A DNA stretch of 5,587 bases from Treponema sp. GTDB taxonomy: Bacteria > Spirochaetota > Spirochaetia > Treponematales > Breznakiellaceae. Below the pieces are notes generated by a model that was not told where the DNA came from, ran no database searches, and worked only from the letters and a program-made list of their open reading frames with translations. The stretch lies in NCBI GenBank assembly GCA_031278755.1, contig JAITJV010000053.1:1-5587 (forward strand). The letters run 5' to 3'. The position numbers and the translations under genes were made by a program. Below, piece after piece: positions 1-5,587 of this stretch (positions are counted from its first letter, which is position 1; each line of letters starts with the position of its first letter).

Positions 1-399
1 GAGGTAACCCTTCCCTTCCTTGAAGGAACGCAGCCCCGTGAATATTGCGCCATACACGGCGGCGCCCCCGCCTACGAACGGCTTGCCATTACTTCAGGAT
101 CCCTTGGACTGGAAGACGACGATCTGTTGAACTCCCTTTCCATGCCGGTACTGCGGACCGATCTTCTCCCCGAGGTTCAGGCTGAAAATCCCCGGAACAG
201 GACCCGGACAGACCGGAACAGAAACCAGCGGCGGAACCCCGAAAGAGAGAACGGCGTTCCGGAAGCGGAAGCCCCCGCCGGGGCAAGGCCCGGCGCGTCC
301 GGTACGGACGGAATTTCCGAAAGCGGAATTTCCGAAAGCGGAATTTCCGCAGATGACTTCGGCCTGGATATGCCTTCACATAATCCCCTGCTGGACTAG
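1..399 (+). CDS. Probable class A penicillin-binding protein (PBP1A-like), C-terminal end only
   Basis: Frame 1 is open from the first base to a TAG at 397-399, so these 132 codons are the 3' end of a gene that begins outside the window. The recognisable part is residues 3-19 of the fragment, TLPFLEGTQPREYCAIH. This matches the P-F-x-x-GT-x-P-x-x-x-C-x-x-H ending seen just after the transpeptidase domain in many bifunctional PBPs, which polymerise and cross-link peptidoglycan on the outer face of the inner membrane. The glycosyltransferase and transpeptidase domains, including the SxxK serine, are not visible, so the name rests on this short motif. After about residue 45 the sequence becomes a low-complexity, presumably disordered tail. 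It starts Arg/Asn-rich (three short imperfect CCGGAACAG-like units at 192-221), then is Pro/Ala/Glu-rich, then carries GISES repeats, and ends in an acidic stretch. The next gene starts 9 bp downstream, suggesting an operon. Another exported protein with a similar end cannot be excluded. Confidence 0.6.
   Translation, partial: EVTLPFLEGTQPREYCAIHGGAPAYERLAITSGSLGLEDDDLLNSLSMPVLRTDLLPEVQAENPRNRTRTDRNRNQRRNPERENGVPEAEAPAGARPGASGTDGISESGISESGISADDFGLDMPSHNPLLD
310..349 (+). repeat. 15-bp in-frame tandem repeat, about 2.7 copies
   Basis: The unit GGAATTTCCGAAAGC occurs exactly at 310-324 and 325-339, and a third partial copy (GGAATTTCCG) follows at 340-349. The unit length is a multiple of three and in register with the PBP-like reading frame, so it encodes Gly-Ile-Ser-Glu-Ser twice plus Gly-Ile-Ser. 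Perfect identity at the DNA level, including synonymous positions, points to recent duplication by slippage rather than selection on the protein alone. Confidence 0.9.
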
Positions 400-401
400 G
401 A
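398..401 (+). promoter_or_regulatory. Ribosome binding site of the ParB-like gene, overlapping the upstream stop codon
   Basis: AGGA lies 7 nt before the GTG at 409 and shares bases with the TAG stop of the upstream gene. This placement supports the GTG start and suggests that ribosomes finishing the PBP-like gene feed the next one (translational coupling). Confidence 0.6.
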
Positions 402-408
402 AGCCGCC

Positions 409-798
409 GTGCAAATTCCCGTGAGCGATATTGTTGTTAAAAAACGTATCCGTAAAGACATGGGCGATATACCGGCGCTTGCCGAAAGCATGAGGCGATG
501 CGGCCAAATAACACCTATTTTAATAAGCAAAAACAACGTGCTTGTCGCGGGGGAAAGGCGTCTTGAAGCGGCCCGTTCCCTGGGGTGGCGCACGATCAAC
601 GCCGTTATCGCCGAAGCGTCGGGGCCGCTTGCGCTTTTTGAAATGGAGGTTGAAGAAAACATACAACGGAGGGATTTTACCGCGGAAGAGGAGGCCTGCG
701 CCCTGCGGCAGCTTTATCGAATGCGTAATCCCGGATTTTTCCGCCGTTTGTGGAACGCGATTAGAGACTTCTTTAAAAAACTTTTCAGGATTGACTGA
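409..798 (+). CDS. Small stand-alone ParB-like domain protein with C-terminal amphipathic helix
   Basis: This 129-residue protein has the ParB/sulfiredoxin-type N-terminal fold. Residues 20-39 (DIPALAESMRRCGQITPILI) are the typical 'L-A-x-S-[MI]-x-x-x-G-Q-x-x-P-I' segment. Residues 46-55 contain the GERR box (G48-R51) followed by LEAA, and residues 82-87 contain EENIQR, the ENxxR box. In ParB and Noc these boxes form the CTP-binding pocket, so nucleotide binding is plausible. Missing are the central helix-turn-helix and the dimerisation domain of chromosomal ParB proteins, which are usually more than twice this length, so it is unlikely to be the segregation ParB. Residues 107-129 form a near-perfect amphipathic helix, with Phe/Leu/Trp/Ile pairs every 3-4 residues and six Arg/Lys on the other face. 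It may anchor the protein to the membrane surface (inference). GTG is chosen as start because of the AGGA at 398 and because the domain begins immediately after it. It lies between a cell-wall synthase and a sensor kinase. The cellular role is unknown. Confidence 0.8.
   Translation: MQIPVSDIVVKKRIRKDMGDIPALAESMRRCGQITPILISKNNVLVAGERRLEAARSLGWRTINAVIAEASGPLALFEMEVEENIQRRDFTAEEEACALRQLYRMRNPGFFRRLWNAIRDFFKKLFRID
787..790 (+). promoter_or_regulatory. Weak, distant Shine-Dalgarno for the sensor kinase
   Basis: AGGA sits inside the end of the ParB-like gene, 13 nt before the ATG at 804, which is longer than ideal. No better purine-rich site lies closer. The 5-bp gap from the preceding TGA (796-798) suggests the kinase relies on translational coupling or reinitiation, and perhaps low expression. 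Confidence 0.35.
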
Positions 799-803
799 AA
801 ACG

Positions 804-3800
804 ATGAGAAAAACATTAGGCGCCGTCCGCAGCTCCATCGAACAGTTTATAAACAGTCTTAACCTGGGGATGCGCGCCAAACTTATCATCATATTTGTTA
901 TAATCAAGGTCATCCCCCTTATCCTTCTTACCATCATGGCGTGGCATCAGGCGAAGGTGCTGGGAAAGGAACTCAACCAGCGCACCAGGGAGCTTACCGT
1001 TAACGCAAACAGCGCCCTGCTCAACATGGGGAAGATTGCGGTAAACGATTCGGTAAAGGCTCTCAATAATTTTGCAACCGACGACATAGAACGGATCAGC
1101 ACCGACATGGCGCGGAGCGTGGCCGACTTTCTCTACCAGCGGGACAGCGACATACTGTACGCGGCTTCCCTTGATCCCGATGAAACCGCCTACCGCCTTT
1201 TTGCCGAAAGCCGCAGGGGTACGCTGGTAAAACCGGGAAAGTGGGAGCTTTCGGAAGACGGAAAATCCTGGGTTCCCGCGGATCCTCCCGGGACGGCGGG
1301 AACGGTTGTTTCCTCAAATCATGAAAATGACACAAATTTCCGCTACAGGCCGCCTGACAGCTACGAAACCGAATCCCGTCCGCTTTACCTGGAGATGACC
1401 TTTGTAGACGCCGAGGGAAACGAGCGGATCAAAGTTACCACCTCCCCCCGCATGGACAAGCGGCTTAAAAATGTCGCCGACAGGCGGAACACCTATGTAA
1501 AGGCGGAAACGTACTTTGCGGAACTTAAAAAACTCAAGCCCGGTGAAATTTATGTTTCCGATGTAATAGGGGCCTATGTCCCGTCGCGCTTAATAGGCAT
1601 GTACAACCCGGAAAACGCCGCGGCGCTGGGACTCCCCTTTACGCCGGAAGAAGAGGCGTACGCGGGCGAGGAAAACCCCCTGGGGAAGCGCTTCCAGGGG
1701 ATCATACGCTGGGCGGCTCCGGTGGTAAAGGGGCGGAACATTACCGGCTACGTAACCTTTGCGCTTGACCACGATCACATCATGGAATTCACCGATCACG
1801 CCACGCCCATGCAGGAACGGTACACCGAACTTGCAAGCGCCTACGAGGGGAACTACGCCTTTATCTGGGACTACAAGTGCCGGAGCATCTGCCATCCCCG
1901 CCACCATTCCATCGTAGGCTACAATCCCGAAACGGGGGAGCCTGAAATTCCCTGGCTTGAAGAAACGGTGTACAATGACTGGCAGGCGTCGGGGAAGCCC
2001 TACACCGAATTCATCAAAGACTATCCGACATTCGTAAACCAGTCCCGAAACAAAAAACCGGCCGCCGCCCTCACCGCCGCGGGGCTTGTGGGCCTTGACG
2101 GCCGCTACCTTAACCACGCCCCGCAATGTACGGGCTGGTTCGATCTTACAAGCGAAGGCGGCTCCGGTTCCTTCCTTATTTTGTGGAGCGGCCTGTGGAA
2201 GCTGACCACGGCGGCGGCGATCCCGTACTACACGGGTCATTACGGCGAATCAAAGCGGGGCTTCGGCTTTGTCGCCATAGGCGCGGGCTTTGAAGATTTT
2301 GAACGGCCGGCGCGGGAAACCGAAGCCATCCTCAACAACGTTATCGCCGAAACGGACCGCAATCTCGCCCGCGCCGCCAGTGAAACCACCAGGGCCATAG
2401 ACGGCAACCTCTACAGTACGGCGGTAAAGCTCGCCGTTTCAGCCGGAATGATGATACTCCTTGTCGTGTTCATCGCCATCTGGATGGCGTCCGTTTTTAC
2501 CCGCAGCGTTACAAGGCTCATAAGCGGCATCTCCCGCTTCCGCTCGGGCGAACGCGGCTTCCGCTTTAATGCGCCTGTCAAGGATGAAATAGGCACGCTT
2601 GCGGATTCCTTTGACGAAATGGCGGACAGCCTTGTTGAAGGCGACCGCGGCCCCATTGTGATTACGGACATAAGCGGAAGGGTAATATACGCAAACGAGG
2701 CGGGGGTCGCCATTTCGCATTTTTCCTTTGATGAGATGCTCGCCAGAAACTACAGGGAAGTGAGCATCTATCCGCCTGATTCGCCCTACGATCCCGTTGC
2801 GGCCCTCAAGGCGGGAAAGGAAACGGAGATTTTTCATGACGTCAGAACCGGCCGTCATTACAAGGGAAACGCTACGTACCTTACCAACAGGGAAGGTGAA
2901 AAAATAGGCTTCATCATTACATCATCCGACGTAACGGAGATCATAGAAGAACAGCGGAAAATCGCCGAGCAGAAAAACCTTCTTGACCGCATCTTCTCTT
3001 CTTCGCCCGACATCATCTGGTATCAGAACGCCGAAAGGAAGATTCTTGCCGCGAATCCGCGGTACGCGTCCATGTTTGGAATAACACCGGAAGAAATAAT
3101 CGGCCGCAGCGTAACCGAACTCCTTTCATCCGATCGTTTTTCCTTTGCCGACGCAAAAGACAGGGAAGCCATAACTTCGCGCAAGCCTTTTTATTTTGAA
3201 GACAGGCAGGTTTTTGCCGACGGCCATCTGGAAGTCCTTGACACGGTGCTTACCCCCATTTTCGACGAGACGGGGAAACTCATCGGCCTTCTCGGCTTCG
3301 GCCGCGACGTGTCGGCGCGCGTCCTCATAGAAGATGAACTCCGCCATACGCAGGAAGAACTTGAAGAAGCGGTGCGGTCGGCGCAGAGGGCGAACGAACA
3401 CAAGGGCGACTTCCTTGCCAGAATGAGCCATGAGATCCGCACCCCCATGAACGCCATCATAGGAATGACCGGCATAGTAAAAAAGAAACTTGCGGAGACG
3501 GAAAACATTCCCAAAGAGGTCATGGGAAACATAGGACAGATAGAAGTGTCCTCCCGGCATCTTCTCGGCCTCCTTAACGACATTCTGGACATTTCAAAGA
3601 TAGAGGCGGGAAAAATAGAACTCAGTGAAGAAGCGACGGATTTCCTGAAACTTGCCGAAACGGTAGTCGCGATCATACGGCCCCGTTGCGAAGAAAAAAA
3701 CATTGTCTTTGAAACCCGTTTTGACATTTCCGGAAAGACGTCTTTTATCACCGATCCGCTCAGGCTGAGGCAGGTGCTGATCAACCTCCTGGGCAACGCT

Positions 3801-4571
3801 GTTAAATTTACCCCCGCCGAAGGCAAAATAGAATTTACAATAACGGAAGGAGAAAGACTCGACGGCAAAGTCCTGTTTAATTTTTCCGTCAGGGACAACG
3901 GCATAGGAATTCCGGAAGAATCCCTGGCGATGCTTTTCAGGCCTTTCGAGCAGACCAACAACAGCATCGCGCGGAAATACGGGGGAACAGGACTCGGACT
4001 TGCCATAAGCCGGAGCATAGTGCAGATGTTTGGCGGCGACATAACCGTAAAGAGCAGGGAAGGGGAAGGAAGCGAATTCGGCTTTACCGTATGGTTTACC
4101 CCGGCTGAAAACGAGCCGGAAAAAGAAACGCCTGTCGGGGACGCCAGAAATCTCCTTGCGGGCAGACGGGCCCTGCTTGTAGACGACGTGGAGATCAACC
4201 GCATCATCGCGGTGAACCTTCTTGAATATACGGGCATTACGATAGACGAAGCCGAAGACGGAGAAGACGCCCTGCGTATCTTCGGCGCTTCCCCCGGGTA
4301 CACCTACGATATTATTTACATGGATGTGCAGATGCCCAAAATGGACGGTTATGAGGCCGCGGCGGCAATACGGAAACTTGAGCGGGACGACGCAAAGACC
4401 GTGCCCATAGTGGCCCTCACCGCCAACGCATTCAGGGAAGACATTGAGAAGGCCATGGCAAGCGGCATGAACGCGCACCTTGCAAAGCCCATGGACAACG
4501 AAAAGGTTCTGGAGGTTACCATCAGGCTTCTGGGAACAGGACACGCGGAAAAACAAAAACAAGCAAAATGA
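804..4571 (+). CDS. Membrane hybrid sensor histidine kinase (Cache-like sensor, HAMP, 2x PAS, HisKA, HATPase_c, receiver)
   Basis: This 1255-residue protein would sense an extracytoplasmic signal and autophosphorylate. TM1 is about 25-47 and TM2 about 541-565; they enclose a ~495-residue region that begins with long helices and looks like a Cache-type sensor (inferred). That region contains an unusual Cys/His cluster at 359-368 (CRSICHPRHH). HAMP follows (about 565-613, DEIGTLADSFDEM), then PAS 1 (about 615-715), PAS 2 (about 722-838) and a coiled coil (about 840-866). The kinase core has the H-box with phospho-acceptor H876 in MSHEIRTPMN, the N-box (N994, N998), the G1 box DNGIGIP (1031-1037), the F-box LFRPFEQ (1044-1050) and the G2 box GGTGLGLA (1060-1067). 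The receiver (about 1121-1245) has D1127/D1128, phospho-acceptor D1174 in MDVQMPKMDG, T1206 and K1228. All catalytic residues are intact. No HPt domain is fused, so a separate HPt protein and final regulator must lie elsewhere. ATG 804 is preferred over M23 (nt 870) because it directly follows the upstream stop and gives a basic N-terminus before TM1. The signal is unknown. Confidence 0.95.
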   Translation: MRKTLGAVRSSIEQFINSLNLGMRAKLIIIFVIIKVIPLILLTIMAWHQAKVLGKELNQRTRELTVNANSALLNMGKIAVNDSVKALNNFATDDIERISTDMARSVADFLYQRDSDILYAASLDPDETAYRLFAESRRGTLVKPGKWELSEDGKSWVPADPPGTAGTVVSSNHENDTNFRYRPPDSYETESRPLYLEMTFVDAEGNERIKVTTSPRMDKRLKNVADRRNTYVKAETYFAELKKLKPGEIYVSDVIGAYVPSRLIGMYNPENAAALGLPFTPEEEAYAGEENPLGKRFQGIIRWAAPVVKGRNITGYVTFALDHDHIMEFTDHATPMQERYTELASAYEGNYAFIWDYKCRSICHPRHHSIVGYNPETGEPEIPWLEETVYNDWQASGKPYTEFIKDYPTFVNQSRNKKPAAALTAAGLVGLDGRYLNHAPQCTGWFDLTSEGGSGSFLILWSGLWKLTTAAAIPYYTGHYGESKRGFGFVAIGAGFEDFERPARETEAILNNVIAETDRNLARAASETTRAIDGNLYSTAVKLAVSAGMMILLVVFIAIWMASVFTRSVTRLISGISRFRSGERGFRFNAPVKDEIGTLADSFDEMADSLVEGDRGPIVITDISGRVIYANEAGVAISHFSFDEMLARNYREVSIYPPDSPYDPVAALKAGKETEIFHDVRTGRHYKGNATYLTNREGEKIGFIITSSDVTEIIEEQRKIAEQKNLLDRIFSSSPDIIWYQNAERKILAANPRYASMFGITPEEIIGRSVTELLSSDRFSFADAKDREAITSRKPFYFEDRQVFADGHLEVLDTVLTPIFDETGKLIGLLGFGRDVSARVLIEDELRHTQEELEEAVRSAQRANEHKGDFLARMSHEIRTPMNAIIGMTGIVKKKLAETENIPKEVMGNIGQIEVSSRHLLGLLNDILDISKIEAGKIELSEEATDFLKLAETVVAIIRPRCEEKNIVFETRFDISGKTSFITDPLRLRQVLINLLGNAVKFTPAEGKIEFTITEGERLDGKVLFNFSVRDNGIGIPEESLAMLFRPFEQTNNSIARKYGGTGLGLAISRSIVQMFGGDITVKSREGEGSEFGFTVWFTPAENEPEKETPVGDARNLLAGRRALLVDDVEINRIIAVNLLEYTGITIDEAEDGEDALRIFGASPGYTYDIIYMDVQMPKMDGYEAAAAIRKLERDDAKTVPIVALTANAFREDIEKAMASGMNAHLAKPMDNEKVLEVTIRLLGTGHAEKQKQAK

Positions 4572-4860
4572 AGCGGGCCGGTCAGACGCTTTCGTCGAAA
4601 GGCTTCAAAAACTTTTAAGGAACGCGCGCGTCGTCGATCTGTCACGGACCATGGAAACAGGGATGCCGGCCTGGCCCACGCAGGCCCGCTACGGATCGGA
4701 AAATCCCGCGCACCGCATACTCCTCGGCAAAGGCATACCGATCATCGAAAACATCAACAACCTTTCGCTGCTGCCGCCCTTCTCTTTTGTCATGGGCTTT
4801 CCCAATAAATTCAAGGGCGGCTCGGGATCGCCTATACGGCTTGCGGCCCTGGTCTGCTAA
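4568..4860 (+). pseudogene. Cyclase-family (kynurenine formamidase-like) gene remnant with catalytic middle deleted
   Basis: Intact members of this metal-dependent amidohydrolase-like family are about 200-250 residues and carry a HxGTHxDxPxH-type metal site in the first half. Here one frame reads through to TAA 4858-4860. It shows the family's N-terminal segment (about 4627-4698, VVDLSRTMETGMPAWPTQAR then YGS) joined directly to the family's C-terminal segment (about 4708-4851: HRILLGKGIPIIENINNLS, then LPPFSFVMGFPNKFKGG and SGSPIRLAAL). Roughly 130-150 residues, including the whole HxGTHxD region, are absent, so no activity is expected. The join lies near 4696-4708 and is in frame. The start is also broken. 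The ATG at 4568 overlaps the kinase stop as ATGA and is the natural coupled start, but it runs out of frame and stops at TAA 4616-4618. The remnant's own frame has no ATG or GTG before the ATG at 4651, which is inside the conserved N-terminal motif. Two independent lesions argue for a pseudogene. The product assignment comes from motif recall; there was no alignment. Confidence 0.8.
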
Positions 4861-4870
4861 CGGCTTCTGC

Positions 4871-5587
4871 TTATTTTTGGCTGTCGTATACCTTTTGTTG
4901 TGCAGAGAGAACATTATCAAGCCCTTTCTGTTTTAGTTCCTGAATAAATGAATCATACTGGTTTATCGGTCTTTCACCCATTATGAACTTCACAAGCTCA
5001 ACCTGGGTATAATCTGAAATTTCTGTGATTGTATCCTCTATACCAGGTATAGGGGGAAGCAGAACATTCCAGGTGTCGGGACCACCCGCATAAGCCTGAA
5101 CAGGAATACGCCATTCGCCGTATTCAAGGTTTTCCGATTCTATCATATAATCACTTCGAAAAATAAGACCATCACAATATTTCCACCTCCAGATTATCTC
5201 GTTATATTCGTCTGTTAAATAACGGTTTCCATTTTCATCCCTCTTCCAATGGACTCCCTCAAAACCGAAATTTAAAGTTTCGGCTACGTCAGTCTTGAGT
5301 ATTCTGTTGATAAAATCAACCGCCTCTTTTACATGACCTTTAGCCGGGAACATAATCAAATTATCGGCAGGTCCGCTTATCTGAAGTTTGGCTGGTTTTC
5401 CGGAAATTGTCTGTGGGGGTTCAACCCACCAGAACAGGGAATCGTTTGTATTGTGGGATTCTTTTATTGCCAGATCCCAATCCTTCATATACCACCAGTA
5501 AACCCAGGCCGATCCTATTTTATCATTGGTAATCCATTGTCCCTGCAGTTCTTTGTTTTGGATGGCAAATTCGGGATCAATCAAACC
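4871..5587 (-). CDS. Extracellular solute-binding protein of a carbohydrate ABC transporter (YtcQ/LipO type), C-terminal part
   Basis: On the minus strand the frame is open from the window edge to a TAA (complement of 4871-4873), giving about 238 residues. The true start, signal peptide and lipobox lie beyond 5587. Family-type features, in order, are an aromatic-rich stretch (AWVYWWYMKDWDLAI) expected near the ligand cleft, the helix KEAVDFINRI, the segment LNFGFEGVHWKRDENG (similar to the NYGIEG-H-Y segment of family-1 solute-binding proteins related to YtcQ/LipO), and the C-terminal pattern FIMGERPINQYDSFIQELKQ followed by KGLDNVLSAQQKVYD. Such proteins capture oligosaccharides or related sugars outside the cytoplasmic membrane and deliver them to a two-permease ABC importer; the substrate cannot be read from this part. 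It converges with the cyclase remnant, the two stops being 10 bp apart with no visible terminator hairpin. The region is markedly AT-richer than the rest of the window (for example 19 G/C of 60 at 5161-5220, against 41 of 60 at 2041-2100), which hints at different ancestry. Confidence 0.85.
   Translation of the reverse strand, partial: GLIDPEFAIQNKELQGQWITNDKIGSAWVYWWYMKDWDLAIKESHNTNDSLFWWVEPPQTISGKPAKLQISGPADNLIMFPAKGHVKEAVDFINRILKTDVAETLNFGFEGVHWKRDENGNRYLTDEYNEIIWRWKYCDGLIFRSDYMIESENLEYGEWRIPVQAYAGGPDTWNVLLPPIPGIEDTITEISDYTQVELVKFIMGERPINQYDSFIQELKQKGLDNVLSAQQKVYDSQK

Noticed and set aside
89..379. Minus-strand frame containing repeated Arg-Lys-Phe-Arg-Phe
   Set aside because: The repeat is only the reverse reading of the 15-bp tandem repeat in the PBP-like tail; the plus-strand frame is open throughout and ends just before a well-placed next gene.
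787..804. TTGACT at 791-796 as a -35 promoter box
   Set aside because: No suitable -10 element follows at normal spacing, and the gene is 5 bp from its upstream neighbour.
1590..2240. Minus-strand open frame of 216 codons antisense to the sensor region
   Set aside because: Its composition is a mirror of the sensor coding sequence, with no domain, signal peptide or plausible start context.
3191..4303. Long open frame of 370 codons on the minus strand, antisense to the kinase
   Set aside because: It mirrors codons of the unambiguous kinase core (H, N, G1 and G2 boxes on the plus strand), is Ser/Arg-rich with no recognisable domain, and is a common by-product of GC-biased third positions.
3594..4562. 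Second long minus-strand open frame of 322 codons antisense to the kinase and receiver
   Set aside because: It has no recognisable motif and overlaps both the kinase and the first antisense frame; it is best explained as a shadow.
4480..4567. TTG at 4480 as start of the cyclase-frame ORF
   Set aside because: It would overlap the conserved receiver end of the kinase by about 90 bp in another frame, and the peptide from there to about 4570 has no family similarity.
4591..4620. Possible terminator after the kinase (TTCG-T-CGAA followed by an A/T-rich stretch)
   Set aside because: The stem is only 4 bp with a 1-nt loop and lies within the cyclase remnant; it is too weak for an intrinsic terminator.
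5038..5052. Perfect inverted repeat CTATACC-A-GGTATAG, resembling an operator
   Set aside because: It lies inside the solute-binding coding region and reads as Pro-Ile-Pro-Gly-Ile on the coding strand; there is no adjacent promoter, so it is probably a coding coincidence.

Overview
The window looks like part of a bacterial chromosome. The dense tail-to-head packing, the large Cache/HAMP/PAS hybrid histidine kinase, the YtcQ/LipO-type sugar-binding protein and the penicillin-binding protein next to a small ParB-fold protein are all reminiscent of host- or termite-gut-associated spirochaetes (Treponema and relatives). This taxonomic call is an inference from gene style, not from a marker gene. 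Base composition is clearly GC-rich over roughly 1-4860 and AT-richer from about 4861 to the end.

Layout, left to right: (1) 1-399, plus strand, is the C-terminal end of a protein that is probably a class A penicillin-binding protein. It ends in a long disordered tail with a 15-bp in-frame tandem repeat (Gly-Ile-Ser-Glu-Ser). (2) 409-798, plus strand, is a 129-residue stand-alone ParB-like (CTP-switch type) domain with a striking C-terminal amphipathic helix and no DNA-binding domain. (3) 804-4571, plus strand, is a 1255-residue membrane hybrid sensor kinase: TM1, a ~495-residue extracytoplasmic sensor, TM2, HAMP, two PAS domains, HisKA, HATPase_c and a receiver. (4) 4568-4860, plus strand, is the wreck of a cyclase-family (kynurenine-formamidase-like) gene. 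Its N-terminal and C-terminal ends are fused and the whole catalytic middle is missing; its likely original start is also out of frame. (5) 4871-5587, minus strand, is the C-terminal ~238 residues of an extracellular solute-binding protein of a carbohydrate ABC transporter, cut by the window edge.

Genes 1 to 3, and the former gene 4, are separated by 9 bp, 5 bp and a 4-bp ATGA overlap. They therefore look like one transcription unit with translational coupling: a cell-wall synthase, a possible membrane-attached CTP switch and a sensor kinase, followed by a dead metabolic gene. The solute-binding gene converges on this unit with only 10 bp between the stop codons and no visible terminator. It differs in base composition, so the 4860/4871 point may be an old rearrangement boundary.

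No RNA genes, CRISPR arrays, insertion sequences or convincing promoters or terminators were seen. No stretch over 300 bases lacks a gene.
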